Position numbers and translations under genes: made by a program. Of a DNA stretch of 64,000 bases, positions 34,768-47,485 are shown in pieces. The notes under the pieces were generated by a model. The model had not been told where the DNA came from. It was given only the letters and a program-made list of their open reading frames with translations, and did no database searches. Source of the stretch: Geodermatophilus poikilotrophus (GTDB taxonomy: Bacteria > Actinomycetota > Actinomycetes > Mycobacteriales > Geodermatophilaceae). Location: positions 122,959 through 186,958 of the forward strand of contig NZ_FOIE01000007.1 in NCBI RefSeq assembly GCF_900111455.1, written 5' to 3'. How positions within the stretch are numbered: the first letter of the stretch is position 1; each line of letters begins with the position of its first letter.

Positions 34768-35928
34768 ATGAAGTTCCGGGTGGCACGAGAGGTGCTCGCC
34801 GATGCCGTCGCGTGGACGGCACGCAGCCTGCCGCCACGGCCGTCGGTGCCGGTCCTGGCCGGGATCCTGCTCGAGGTCGACGGCAGCCAGCTGTCGGTGT
34901 CCGGTTTCGACTACGAGGTCTCCGCGCGTGCTGAGGTCGACGTGCAGGCCACCGAGAGCGGTCGGGTGCTCGTGCCGGGCCGGCTGCTCGCCGAGATCAC
35001 CCGGGCGCTGCCGCCCCACCCGGTGGACCTCACCGCGGAGGGGCCGCGGCTGTCGATCTCCTGCGGGAACGCGCGCTTCAGCCTGCCGACGCTCCCGGTC
35101 GAGGACTACCCGTCCCTGCCGGCCATGCCGTCGTCGGCCGGCGTCGTCGAGAGCGACGTCTTCGCCGAGGCCGTCGGTCAGGTGGCGGTGGCCGCCGGGC
35201 GCGACGACACCCTGCCGATGCTCACCGGTGTCCGGTTGGAGATCGAGGACGACTTGGTGACCCTGGCCGCGACCGACCGCTACCGGCTCGCCGTCCGCGA
35301 GTTCGCCTGGCGGCCGGACACCCCCGGCCTCACCGCGGCGGTGCTCGTGCCCGCCCGCACGCTGGCCGACGCGGCGAAGACGCTGACCAGCGGCCCGGAG
35401 ATCACCCTGTCGCTGTCCTCGGGCAGCTCCGGGGAGGGCATCCTGGGCCTCTCCGGCAAGGACCGGCAGACTACCACCCGGCTGCTGGACGCCGAGTTCG
35501 TCAAGTACCGGGCGATCATGCCCAACGAGTCGGCGAGCAACGCCACGCTGCCGGTCGGGCTGTTCACCGACGCTGCCAAGCGCGTCGCCCTGGTCGCCGA
35601 GCGCGGCACGCCGCTGCGCTGTGAGTTCACCCCCGGCCAGGTCACCCTGCGGGCCGGCGGAACCGACGACGAGGGCCAGGCCGAGGAGCGCTGCGACGTC
35701 GAGTTCGAGGGCGATCCGCTGACCATCGGCTTCAACCCGACGTTCCTGCTCGACGGCCTCGCCGCCGTGCACACCCCCCGCGCGCGGATGGACTTCACCA
35801 GCCCGCTCAAGCCCGCTGTCCTCTCCGGGGTGCCGGAGCCGGCGACCGACGACGAGGCGGCCTCCCGCCCGGCCGAGCGCCCCGGCAGCTACCGGTACCT
35901 GATCATGCCGGTGCGCCTGCCCGGCTGA
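34768..35928 (+). CDS. dnaN: DNA polymerase III beta sliding clamp
   Basis: A ring clamp that tethers the polymerase to DNA. The 386-aa protein opens MKFRVAREVLADAVAWTARS and ends YLIMPVRLPG, with the three repeated clamp domains visible (VPVLAGILLEV, DDTLPMLTGVRLEIEDD, TPLRCEFTPGQVTLRAGG). The ATG at 34768 matches the family start; an in-frame GTG 12 nt upstream is possible. The Shine-Dalgarno is weak (GGGGTGG). It is the target of griselimycin-type clamp binders in related organisms. Confidence 0.97.
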   Translation: MKFRVAREVLADAVAWTARSLPPRPSVPVLAGILLEVDGSQLSVSGFDYEVSARAEVDVQATESGRVLVPGRLLAEITRALPPHPVDLTAEGPRLSISCGNARFSLPTLPVEDYPSLPAMPSSAGVVESDVFAEAVGQVAVAAGRDDTLPMLTGVRLEIEDDLVTLAATDRYRLAVREFAWRPDTPGLTAAVLVPARTLADAAKTLTSGPEITLSLSSGSSGEGILGLSGKDRQTTTRLLDAEFVKYRAIMPNESASNATLPVGLFTDAAKRVALVAERGTPLRCEFTPGQVTLRAGGTDDEGQAEERCDVEFEGDPLTIGFNPTFLLDGLAAVHTPRARMDFTSPLKPAVLSGVPEPATDDEAASRPAERPGSYRYLIMPVRLPG

Positions 35929-35985
35929 GAGGACCCCGTCCTCCCCACTCCGCGCACGCTCGGGGCGGTGCCCTGGACGGGGCCG
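35929..35985 (+). repeat. Palindromic intergenic repeat, copy 4
   Basis: Immediately follows the dnaN stop: GAGGACCCCGTCCTCCCCAC ... GCTCGGGGCGG ... GGACGGGGCC. It is the same family as the copies near 9.0 and 22.1 kb; likely the dnaN terminator. Confidence 0.65.
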
Positions 35986-36095
35986 CAGCGGGGTCCGTGC
36001 GGCGGTGACCGGCAGGACCGAGCACGATGGGCGGCGGAGACGAGCCGGAACCGCCAGTCGGTCCGGCCGGGCACCTGCGAGGAGAGGACTGCGTC

Positions 36096-37028
<933 letters not shown>

Positions 37029-37112
37029 TGGAGGACCCCCACCCGCAGGCTCGCCGGCCCCGTCCCGGGTCCCGCCCTGAGCCTGCGAAGGGTGGGGAGG
37101 ACGGGGTCCTTC
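37029..37112 (-). repeat. Palindromic intergenic repeat, copy 5 (inverted orientation)
   Basis: Directly after the gnd stop. The second half (about 37056-37112) is nearly identical to copy 8 near 47.4 kb, with CCCCGTCCCGGGTCCC, a central GAGCCTGCG, and GGGGAGGACGGGGTCCTT. It precedes recF. Confidence 0.65.
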
Positions 37113-37173
37113 GGCTGCAAGGGGGCCGTTACACCCGGTCACCGGGGAGCCGTTCCGGTACCCCACCGCGGGG

Positions 37174-38370
37174 ATGCTGAGGGTGTACCTGCGACACCTG
37201 CAGCTGGGCTCGTTCCGCAACTGGGACCGGGTGGACCTGGCCCTGCGCCCGGGGCCGACCGTCTTCGTCGGCCGCAACGGCGAGGGCAAGACCAACCTGG
37301 TCGAGGCGGTCGGCTACCTGGCCACGATGGGCAGTCACCGGGTCGCGGGCGACGCCCCGCTGGTCCGGCAGGGCGCGTCCCAGGCGGTGGTCCGCGCGGC
37401 GCTGCGCCGGGAGGACCGCGAGCTGCTCGTCGAGATCGAGATCAACCCGGGGCGGGCCAACCGGGTCCGGGTCAACCGCGCGCCGCTGCCGCGGCCCCGC
37501 GAGCTGCTCGGGCTGGTCAAGTCCGTGCTGTTCGCGCCGGAGGACCTGGTGCTGGTCCGCGGCGACCCCGCGGAGCGGCGGCGCTTCCTCGACGACCTGC
37601 TGGTCAGCCGCACCCCGCGGCTGGCCGGCGTGCGCAGCGACTACGACCGGGTGCTCAAGCAGCGCAACGCCCTGCTCAAGACCGCCCGGATGGCCCGTGG
37701 CGACGCGCTGGCCACGCTCGACGTCTGGGACGGGCACCTGGTCGACCTCGGCGGGCAGCTGCTGGCCGCCCGGCTCCGGCTGGTCGCCGACCTGGCACCT
37801 CACGTCACCCGCGCCTACGCCGGGGTGGCCGGCGCGGACGCCGCCGTCGCGGCGCTCGGCTACGCCAGCACCGTGCCGCTGGCCGGCGACGGGAAGCCGG
37901 TCCCCGAGGGGACGGCGCTGCCGGACGCCGCCGAGCTGTCCGCGGCGCTGCGCGAGCGGGTGGCCGAGCGCCGCGGCGACGAGGTCGACCGCGGCATGAC
38001 GCTGGTCGGCCCGCACCGCGACGACCTGGTGGTCTCGCTGGGGTCGATGCCGGCGAAGGGGTTCGCCAGCCACGGGGAGTCCTGGTCGCTGGCCCTGGCG
38101 CTGAAGCTGGGCTGCTTCGCGCTGCTGCGCGCCGACGGGGACGAGCCGATCCTCGTGCTGGACGACGTCTTCGCCACCCTGGACACCGACCGCCGCGCGG
38201 CCCTGGCGACCGTGGCCCGCTCCGCGGAGCAGTCGCTGGTCACCGCGGCCGTGCTCGACGACGTCCCCGCGGAGCTGCGGAGCACGGTGGTGCAGGTCGC
38301 CGGCGGGCAGGCGGTACCGCTCGACCCGGAGGCCGCCGAGGATGGGGCAGTGCGGGAGGAGGTCAGGTGA
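37174..38370 (+). CDS. recF: DNA replication and repair ATPase RecF
   Basis: An ABC/SMC-like ATPase that loads RecA at gaps. In this 398-aa protein: opening VYLRHLQLGSFRNWDRVDLA, Walker A GRNGEGKTN (33-41), signature-region SHGESWSLALALKLG, Walker B ILVLDDVFATLD. The start could be ATG 37174 or GTG 37183 (VYLRHL, the more usual N-terminus); neither has a strong Shine-Dalgarno. The stop overlaps dciA (GTGA). Confidence 0.95.
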   Translation: MLRVYLRHLQLGSFRNWDRVDLALRPGPTVFVGRNGEGKTNLVEAVGYLATMGSHRVAGDAPLVRQGASQAVVRAALRREDRELLVEIEINPGRANRVRVNRAPLPRPRELLGLVKSVLFAPEDLVLVRGDPAERRRFLDDLLVSRTPRLAGVRSDYDRVLKQRNALLKTARMARGDALATLDVWDGHLVDLGGQLLAARLRLVADLAPHVTRAYAGVAGADAAVAALGYASTVPLAGDGKPVPEGTALPDAAELSAALRERVAERRGDEVDRGMTLVGPHRDDLVVSLGSMPAKGFASHGESWSLALALKLGCFALLRADGDEPILVLDDVFATLDTDRRAALATVARSAEQSLVTAAVLDDVPAELRSTVVQVAGGQAVPLDPEAAEDGAVREEVR

Positions 38371-38867
38371 ACGAGGAACGCCCCGGCCGGCCCAGCGACA
38401 TCGCCCGTGCGGCGCTGGAGGCCGCCCGCGCGGCCTCGGCGTCCCGGCCGCGCCCCACCCGGCGGCGGATCGCCGGGCCGAAGCGCACCTGGAGCGGCCC
38501 GCGGCCCGGGGACGACGACCCGCAGCCGCTGGCCCGCCTGGTCGACTCGCTGGTGAGGACGCAGGACTGGACCGAGCACACCAAGGTGGGCGCCGTCTTC
38601 GGCCGCTGGTCGGCCCTGGTCGGACCGGAGATCGCCGCGCACTGCACGCCGCAGACGCTCACCGAGGGCGAGCTGCTCGTCGTCGCGGAGTCCACCGCGT
38701 GGGCCACCCAGCTGCGGCTGCTGGCGCCGACGATCCTCGCGAAGCTGCACGCCACGGTCGGCGGGGACGTCGTGAGCCGGCTGCGCGTTGTCGGTCCGAC
38801 GGCCCCGAGCTGGAAGAAGGGCCCCCGCTCGGTCCGCGGACGCGGGCCGCGGGACACGTACGGATAG
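38367..38867 (+). CDS. dciA: DciA-type helicase loader (DUF721)
   Basis: A 166-aa protein. The DUF721/DciA core occupies about residues 55-150 (LARLVDSLVRTQDWTEHTKV, GAVFGRWSALVGPEIAAHC, ELLVVAESTAWATQLRLL, VSRLRVVGP). DciA proteins recruit or load the replicative helicase in bacteria lacking DnaC/DnaI, and Rv0004 is the mycobacterial counterpart. The N-terminus is basic and disordered. The GTG overlaps the recF stop by 4 nt. Confidence 0.9.
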   Translation: MNEERPGRPSDIARAALEAARAASASRPRPTRRRIAGPKRTWSGPRPGDDDPQPLARLVDSLVRTQDWTEHTKVGAVFGRWSALVGPEIAAHCTPQTLTEGELLVVAESTAWATQLRLLAPTILAKLHATVGGDVVSRLRVVGPTAPSWKKGPRSVRGRGPRDTYG

Positions 38868-38910
38868 GAGGGCCCGCCGGGTGCGGGTGCTCCGGGAGGA
38901 CGATGCAGCG

Positions 38911-39834
38911 ATGAGCAGCCCGCGCGACCGCGACGGTTTCGAGCAGCGCCCCGACGAGGGCAGCGGCTGGCGCGAGCCCGGCCACCTCGGCGGGGACGGC
39001 GACCGGTCCGGGGCGGAGCAGCCACCGGCCGAGCAGCCGCCCGCCGAGCAGCCGCCCGCCGACTGGCCGGCCCAGGGCGACACGGGCGGCAGCACCGCGT
39101 GGCAGCCGCCGGGCTGGGACCTGCCGCCTGCCGAGCCCGACCGCCCGGCGCAGTCCCCGGCAGCCGGCCCGCAGACCGCCGGCGAGCACCTGGTCGGCGG
39201 CGGGTTCCTCGGCGGCCGGCGGCCCCGGCAGCCCAGTGAGCTCGAGCAGGTCTTCGCCTACCAGGGCGACGCCGTCGGCGCCCAGGGCTGGGCGGTCCAG
39301 CAGGGCTGGGCCATCTCCGACGGCACCGCCCCGGAGGACGCCGTCCTCGCCGAGCTGGTGCGCACCGCCCCGGTCCGGGCGACGAAGGACCACCGGCCGG
39401 CCGGGGTGATGCGCGGCCGCTACGGCACGCTGGACCTGGTCGCCTTCGACGTCCTCTACGCCTCCGGGCGCTACGCGGTCCCCGAGTACGCCGTCACCGC
39501 CGCCCCGGTGCTCGGCGCGCTGCCGCCGCTGCGCCTGTCCCCGGCCCGTTTCTGGAAGCACCGCACCGGCGGACTGGTGCAGGTCCCCAGCGGCGATCCC
39601 GACTTCGACGCCCGCTGGGTGCTGCTCGCCGCCGAGGACGGCCCGGCCGCCCGCGCGCTGGTCGGGGACGCCACGGTGCGCGGGCTGCTGCTCGGTACCG
39701 ACGACGGCGACGAGTTCTGGACGGCGGCAGGTCACCTGGCCGCCATCCGGCCGGACGGCCACCGGCCGCAGCTGATCGAGCACCACGCCCGGCTGCTGAC
39801 CGCGATCGTCGGCGCCCTCGCCCCCGCCCTCTGA
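38911..39834 (+). CDS. Hypothetical protein with Pro-rich N-terminus
   Basis: A 307-aa protein I do not recognise. Residues 1-105 are low-complexity, Pro/Glu/Gln-rich, and include three tandem AEQPP units encoded by near-exact 15-bp repeats (39016-39060). Residues 105-307 form a globular part (LVGGGFLGGRRPRQPSELEQ, VQQGWAISDG, RGRYGTLDLVAFDVLYASG) with no catalytic motif, no signal peptide and no membrane segment. It lies between dciA and an ABC exporter on the same strand with short gaps. The ATG at 38911 is the best start. Confidence 0.7.
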   Translation: MSSPRDRDGFEQRPDEGSGWREPGHLGGDGDRSGAEQPPAEQPPAEQPPADWPAQGDTGGSTAWQPPGWDLPPAEPDRPAQSPAAGPQTAGEHLVGGGFLGGRRPRQPSELEQVFAYQGDAVGAQGWAVQQGWAISDGTAPEDAVLAELVRTAPVRATKDHRPAGVMRGRYGTLDLVAFDVLYASGRYAVPEYAVTAAPVLGALPPLRLSPARFWKHRTGGLVQVPSGDPDFDARWVLLAAEDGPAARALVGDATVRGLLLGTDDGDEFWTAAGHLAAIRPDGHRPQLIEHHARLLTAIVGALAPAL

Positions 39835-39856
39835 GACCGCGCCGTCCGGAGCCGAG

Positions 39857-41623
39857 GTGAGCACCCCCGCGGACACCGCGGCTCGCGCGACACTGCGGCA
39901 GCTGTGGCCCCTGGTCCGGCCGCACCGCCGCCCCCTGGCTGCGGCCGCCGTCCTCTCGCTGGTCGCGGCCGCCGGCGCGCTGGCCCAGCCGGCGCTGGTC
40001 GCCCGGGTCATCGAGGCCGTCGGCGCCGGCCGGGCGCTGCTGCCCGCCGTCGGCCTGCTCGTCGTCGTCCTGCTGGCGTCCTCGGCGCTGGGTGCGGTGC
40101 AGGAGTACCTGCTGCAGCGCACCGCCGAGGGCGTCGTCCTCTCCACCCGGCGGACGCTGGCCGACCGGCTGCTCCGGCTCCCGGTCGCCGAGTACGACCG
40201 GCGGCGCACCGGCGACCTCATGTCGCGGGTCGGTGCGGACACCACCCTGCTGCGGGCCACGGTGACCTCCGGGGTCGTCGAGGTCGCCGGGTCGGCGGTG
40301 GTCGCGGTGGGCGCGGTCGTGGCGATGGCGCTGGTCGACGGGTGGCTGCTGCTGGTCACCGTGGGCTCGGTCGCCGTCGGCCTCGCGGTGGTCGTCTCGG
40401 TCGCCCGCGGCGTGCAGCGGCTCTCCCGGCAGGCCCAGGAGGAGGTCGGCGCGATGACCGCCGCGGTCGAGCGGGCGCTGTCGGCCGTGCGGACCATCCG
40501 GGCCAGCGGCGCGACGGCGCGGGAGGTGGACGTCGTCGCGGCCAGCGCCGGCCGGGCGTACGAGGCCGGGGTGCGGGTGGCCCGGCTGGAGGCGCTGGTC
40601 AGCCCCGCGGGGTCGGTCGCCGTCCAGGGGGCCTTCCTGGCTGTCCTGGGGCTGGGCGGCTACCGGGTGGCGACCGGCTCGATCGCCGTCGCCGACCTGG
40701 TCGCGTTCATCCTGTACCTGTTCCTGCTGGTCATGCCGCTGGGCCAGGCGATCGGGGCGTGGACCCAGCTGCAGAGCGGGCTCGGCGCGCTGGCGCGGGT
40801 CCAGGAGGTGCTCGCGCTCGAGCCGGAGGACGACGCGCGGCCCGAGCGGGGTGGCGCGGTCGTCGCCGTCCCCGCGTCGTCGCCGTCCGCCGAGGTCCCG
40901 CTGCTGGAGCTGGACGACGTCTCGTTCCGCTACCCGAACGGCACCGACGTGCTGCGCGGGGTCTCGCTGAGCGTGCCGGTCGGCAACCGGGTGGCGCTGG
41001 TCGGGCCGTCAGGGGCGGGCAAGTCGACCGTGCTGGCGCTGGTCGAGGGCTTCTACCCGCTGACAGGCGGGGCGGTGCGGTGGGCCGGCACCGACGTCCG
41101 GGACCTGCCGCGGGCCGGCCTGCGCGCCCGGCTGGGCTACGTCGAGCAGGAGGCGCCGGTGCTCGCCGGGTCGGTGCGCGACAACCTGCTGCTGGCCGCG
41201 CCGCAGGCCACCGACCCGGAGCTGTGGGCGGTGCTGGCCGACGTCGGGCTGACCGAGGTGGTGCAGCGCTCGCCGCGCGGACTCGACGTCCCGGTGGGGG
41301 ACGACGGCGTCCTGCTGTCCGGCGGCGAGCGCCAGCGGCTGGCGATCGCCCGGTCCCTGCTGGCCCGCCCGGCGTTGCTGCTGCTCGACGAGCCGACCGC
41401 CAGCCTCGACGCCCGCAACGAGGCGCTGCTGCGCGAGACCCTGGCCGCCGCGGCCGCCGACCGGGCGCTGCTGGTGGTGGCGCACCGGCTGTCCACCGTG
41501 CTCGACAGCGACCGGATCGTGGTGCTCGACGGCGGCCGGGTGGTCGCTGCCGGCACCCACGAGGAGCTGGTGGAGACCAGCCCCCTCTACCGCGAGCTCG
41601 CCGCCGCCCAGCTGCTGGTGTGA
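39857..41623 (+). CDS. ABC exporter, fused membrane and ATPase half-transporter
   Basis: A 588-aa half-transporter, probably a homodimer. It has six transmembrane helices (about 20-300), then an ATPase domain: Walker A GPSGAGKST (about 384-392), signature LSGGERQRLAIARSLL (about 486-501), Walker B LLLLDEPTASLD, and the switch histidine VVAHRLS. Multidrug or lipid export type; the substrate is unknown. The GTG at 39857 has GGAG upstream and lies 22 nt after the hypothetical gene, so the two may be co-transcribed. Confidence 0.92.
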   Translation: MSTPADTAARATLRQLWPLVRPHRRPLAAAAVLSLVAAAGALAQPALVARVIEAVGAGRALLPAVGLLVVVLLASSALGAVQEYLLQRTAEGVVLSTRRTLADRLLRLPVAEYDRRRTGDLMSRVGADTTLLRATVTSGVVEVAGSAVVAVGAVVAMALVDGWLLLVTVGSVAVGLAVVVSVARGVQRLSRQAQEEVGAMTAAVERALSAVRTIRASGATAREVDVVAASAGRAYEAGVRVARLEALVSPAGSVAVQGAFLAVLGLGGYRVATGSIAVADLVAFILYLFLLVMPLGQAIGAWTQLQSGLGALARVQEVLALEPEDDARPERGGAVVAVPASSPSAEVPLLELDDVSFRYPNGTDVLRGVSLSVPVGNRVALVGPSGAGKSTVLALVEGFYPLTGGAVRWAGTDVRDLPRAGLRARLGYVEQEAPVLAGSVRDNLLLAAPQATDPELWAVLADVGLTEVVQRSPRGLDVPVGDDGVLLSGGERQRLAIARSLLARPALLLLDEPTASLDARNEALLRETLAAAAADRALLVVAHRLSTVLDSDRIVVLDGGRVVAAGTHEELVETSPLYRELAAAQLLV

Positions 41624-41678
41624 CCGTGAGTGCTCCAGGTCGTGCCCGTGGCTCCGTCCATGGGCACGGAGTCCTCCC

Positions 41679-43211
41679 TCAGGCCGCGCGGGTGCGTCTC
41701 TGGCCCGCGGCGGCTGCGGTCCCCTCCTCCGCGGCGCGGCAGATGTTGCGCACCATGCCGCCGAAGATGGGGCCGTGGAAGGGCACCAGCACCCGCCAGT
41801 ACAGGTGGCCGAAGAGGCCGCTCGGCTTGAACGTCGCCTTCTGCCGCAGCCGGGTGCGCCCGTCCTCCTGTTCCACGTGGAACTCCAGCCAGGCCAGCCC
41901 GGGCAGCCGCATCTCGGCGCGCAGCCGCAGCAGCCGGCCCTCCTCCAGCTCCTCGACCCGCCAGAAGTCGAGGGCGTCACCGACGTAGAGGTCCGACGGC
42001 GACCGTCGTCCGCGGCGCAGCCCCACCCCGCCGACCGCGCGGTCCATCCAGCCGCGCACCTCCCAGGCCAGCGGGAACGAGTACCAGCCGGTCTCCCCAC
42101 CGATCCCCTCGACCACCCGCCACAGCGCCTCCGGTGACGCAGCGGTCTCCCGGCTCTTCTCGTCGAGGTAGAGGGTGCCGCCGGCCCAGGCGGGGTCGGT
42201 GGGCAGCGGGTCCGACGGCGCACCGGGTGTGGACGCCGACGACCAGCGGGTGGCCACGGTGGCGTCCTTGACCCGCTGGACCGCCAGCCGGACCGCCTCG
42301 TCGAAGCCCAGCAACCCCTCGGGCGGGTCGGGCACGTACTCGGCGATGTCGTGCTCGGTGCAGACGACGGTGTTGCGCAGCGACTCCACCAGCGGGCGCG
42401 CGATGGACGCCGGCACCGGGGTGATCAGCCCCACCCAGTGGCTGGACAGCCCCGGGCTCAGCACCGGGACCGGGAGGATCCGTCGCCTCGACAGCCCGGC
42501 CACCGCGGCGAAGCGCTGCATCATCTCGAGGTAGGTCATGACGTCGGGGCCGCCGATGTCGAAGCACCGGTGCACCTGCCGCGGCAGCGTGGCGCAGCCG
42601 ACCAGGTAGCGCAGCACGTCGCGGATGGCGATCGGCTGGATGCGGCTGTGCACCCAGCGCGGCGTGACCATGACCGGCAGCCGCTCGGTCAGGTAGCGCA
42701 GCATCTCGAACGACGCCGACCCGGAGCCCAGCACCACCGCGGCCCGCAGGACGGCGGTCGGGACGCCGGAGCCGAGCAGGATCTCGCCGACCTCGGCCCG
42801 CGAGCGCAGGTGCGGGGACAGCTCCTCGCCCTGGGGTTCCAGGCCGCCGAGGTAGACCAGCCGGCCCACGCCCGCCTCCCGCGCGGCGCGCGCCATCACC
42901 CGCGCCGTCCGCCGGTCGGTCTCCTCGAACTCCTCGCCGGTGCCCAGCGCGTGGATCAGGTAGTAGACGACGTCGGCCCCGGCGCACGCCGCAGCGACCG
43001 CCTCGGCGTCGCCGGCGTCGGCCCGGACGATCTCGACCTGCCCCGCCCAGGGGTGGTCGCGCAGCCGCTCGGGTGCGCGCGTCATCACCCGCACCCGGTG
43101 CCCGGCGGCGAGCAGCACGGGCACGAGCCGCCCGCCGATGTAGCCGGTGGCCCCCGTCACGAGGCAGGTCTTCGCCGGTGGGGTGCTGGTGGTGCCGTCG
43201 GTCTCGGCCAT
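41679..43211 (-). CDS. NAD(P)-binding epimerase-like protein fused to SRPBCC (DUF2867) domain
   Basis: A 510-aa two-domain protein. Residues 15-330 are an atypical short-chain reductase: CLVTGATGYIGGRLVPVLLA, DVVYYLIHALGTGEEFEETD and LGGLEPQGEELSPHLRSRAE match the YbjT-like group. Residues about 340-500 are a START/SRPBCC-like DUF2867 domain (ETGWYSFPLAWEVRGWMDRA, LRAEMRLPGLAWLEFHVEQE). The function is unknown, perhaps binding a hydrophobic ligand. A perfect parS lies in the EFHVE codons. It is divergent from the APC permease; their start codons are 132 bp apart. Confidence 0.85.
   Translation of the reverse strand: MAETDGTTSTPPAKTCLVTGATGYIGGRLVPVLLAAGHRVRVMTRAPERLRDHPWAGQVEIVRADAGDAEAVAAACAGADVVYYLIHALGTGEEFEETDRRTARVMARAAREAGVGRLVYLGGLEPQGEELSPHLRSRAEVGEILLGSGVPTAVLRAAVVLGSGSASFEMLRYLTERLPVMVTPRWVHSRIQPIAIRDVLRYLVGCATLPRQVHRCFDIGGPDVMTYLEMMQRFAAVAGLSRRRILPVPVLSPGLSSHWVGLITPVPASIARPLVESLRNTVVCTEHDIAEYVPDPPEGLLGFDEAVRLAVQRVKDATVATRWSSASTPGAPSDPLPTDPAWAGGTLYLDEKSRETAASPEALWRVVEGIGGETGWYSFPLAWEVRGWMDRAVGGVGLRRGRRSPSDLYVGDALDFWRVEELEEGRLLRLRAEMRLPGLAWLEFHVEQEDGRTRLRQKATFKPSGLFGHLYWRVLVPFHGPIFGGMVRNICRAAEEGTAAAAGQRRTRAA
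41870..41883. promoter_or_regulatory. parS site inside the epimerase-SRPBCC gene
   Basis: GTTCCACGTGGAAC, 14/14, about 7.4 kb right of oriC and the only copy found right of it in this window. Confidence 0.85.
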
Positions 43212-43343
43212 GCCCCGAGTGTCCGGCGGTATCGCCGCGCTCGCTCGGGTCGCGGGACACCCGGTCCACCCGCCACCATCGGCGGGGTCACCGCAGGCCT
43301 TCGGCGTCGCGTCCACCGGCACCGGTCGAGCAGGGGGTCCACC

Positions 43344-44768
43344 ATGGCCGACACCACCGCTGCAACCGACCGCACGTCCGACGGCCAGCCCGCGCTCAAG
43401 CGGGTGATGGGCCCGGGTCTGCTGCTGCTGTTCATCGTCGGCGACGTCCTCGGCACCGGGATCTACGCGCTGACCGGCCAGGTCGCCGCGCAGGTGGGCG
43501 GCGTGGTCTGGCTGCCCTTCCTGGTCGCGTTCCTCGTCGCCCTCGTCACCGCGTTCAGCTACCTGGAGCTGGTCACCAAGTACCCGCAGGCGGCCGGCGC
43601 CGCGCTGTACACGCACAAGGCCTTCGGCATCCACTTCGTGACGTTCCTGGTCGCCTTCGCGGTGATGAGCTCGGGCATCACCTCCGCCTCGACGGCCGCC
43701 CGGGCGTTCAGCGCCAACTTCGTCAGCGTCACCGGCCTGGGCCTCGGCGAGGGGATCGGCATCACCCTGGTCGGGCTGGCCTTCATGACGCTGGTCGCGC
43801 TGGTCAACCTCCGCGGGGTCGGCGAGAGCGTCAAGGCCAACGTCGTCCTCACCTGCGTGGAGCTGACCGGCCTGCTGATCGTCATCGGCGTCGGCGTGTG
43901 GGCGCTGGGCGGTGGGGGCGGCGACTTCTCCCGGGTGACCGAGTTCGACACTGGTGAGCGCTCCGTCGTCGGCGGGGTCATCGCCGCCACCGGGCTGGCC
44001 TTCTTCGCGATGGTCGGCTTCGAGGACTCGGTCAACATGGCCGAGGAGTGCAAGGAGCCGCGGCGGATCTTCCCCAAGGTGCTGCTGGCCGGGCTGGCCG
44101 CCACCGGGCTCATCTACGTGCTGGTGTCCATCTCGGCGATCGCGCTGGTGCCCGCGGAGCAGCTCAGCCAGGGCGACACCCCGCTGCTGCAGGTGGTGGA
44201 GGCCGGCGCGCCCGGCTTCCCGCTGGGCCTGTTCGGCGTCATCACGATGTTCGCCGTCGCCAACTCCGCCCTGATCAACATGCTGATGGCCAGCCGGCTG
44301 GTCTACGGCCTGAGCAGGGAGCGGGTGCTGCCGGCGCTGCTGGGCCGGGTGCACCACCGCCGGCGCACGCCGACGACCGCGATCCTGTTCACCACCGCGC
44401 TGGCCTTCGGGCTGATCACGTTCGTGGGCGCCGTGCCGGCCCTGGGCGGCACCACCGCGCTGCTGCTGCTGATCGTCTTCACCGTGGTCAACGTCGCCGT
44501 CCTCGTGCTGCGCAGGGACCGGGTGGACGCCGACCACTTCCGCACGCCCACCGTGCTGCCCGTCGTCGGCGCGCTGGCCTGCGCCTTCCTCGCCACCCCG
44601 TGGGCCGGGCGGCCGGTCGAGCAGTACCGGATCGCCGGGGTCCTGCTCGCGATCGGCGTCGTGCTCTGGAGCGTGACGGTCCTCGTCAACAGGCGGACCG
44701 GCGCCCAGGTCCCCCGGTTCGACCCGGCGCACCTGACCGGCGAGGGCCCGACGGGTCCGCACAACTGA
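43344..44768 (+). CDS. APC-superfamily amino acid permease
   Basis: A 474-aa polytopic permease with about 12 helices. The helix-1 substrate motif reads LLLLFIVGDVLGTGIYALTG; FAMVGFEDSVNMAEECKEP is the helix-6 and loop signature. It probably carries amino acids or polyamines; the exact substrate is unknown. The ATG at 43344 has AGGGGG upstream. It is followed by an unusual tandem repeat tract before gyrB. Confidence 0.9.
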   Translation: MADTTAATDRTSDGQPALKRVMGPGLLLLFIVGDVLGTGIYALTGQVAAQVGGVVWLPFLVAFLVALVTAFSYLELVTKYPQAAGAALYTHKAFGIHFVTFLVAFAVMSSGITSASTAARAFSANFVSVTGLGLGEGIGITLVGLAFMTLVALVNLRGVGESVKANVVLTCVELTGLLIVIGVGVWALGGGGGDFSRVTEFDTGERSVVGGVIAATGLAFFAMVGFEDSVNMAEECKEPRRIFPKVLLAGLAATGLIYVLVSISAIALVPAEQLSQGDTPLLQVVEAGAPGFPLGLFGVITMFAVANSALINMLMASRLVYGLSRERVLPALLGRVHHRRRTPTTAILFTTALAFGLITFVGAVPALGGTTALLLLIVFTVVNVAVLVLRRDRVDADHFRTPTVLPVVGALACAFLATPWAGRPVEQYRIAGVLLAIGVVLWSVTVLVNRRTGAQVPRFDPAHLTGEGPTGPHN

Positions 44769-44769
44769 G

Positions 44770-47253
<2,484 letters not shown>

Positions 47254-47280
47254 GACAGGCCCCCGGCCCGCCGCGGAAGC

Positions 47281-47335
47281 GCCCCGTCCCCCTCACCCCT
47301 CGCACGCTCGGGTGAGCCTCGGGACGGGGCCGGCG
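47281..47335 (+). repeat. Palindromic intergenic repeat, copy 7
   Basis: CCCCGTCCCCCTCACCCCTC ... GCTCGGGTGAGCC ... GGGACGGGGCCGG, between gyrB and gyrA. Confidence 0.6.
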
Positions 47336-47404
47336 GCGGGACGCAGCCGGGGGCCGGCCCGCTGACCCGCGACCCCGTCCACCTCCTGTGCGCCCCCCTG
47401 CACG

Positions 47405-47464
47405 ACCCCGGCCCCGTCCCGGGTCCCACCCCGAGCCTGCGGAGGGTGGGGAGGACGGGGTCCT
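47405..47464 (-). repeat. Palindromic intergenic repeat, copy 8 (inverted orientation)
   Basis: CCCCGTCCCGGGTCCCACCC, GAGCCTGCGG, GGGTGGGGAGGACGGGGTCC, ending 22 nt before the gyrA GTG. Nearly identical to the second half of copy 5 before recF. Confidence 0.65.
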
Positions 47465-47485
47465 TCACCCGTGGAGATCTGAACC

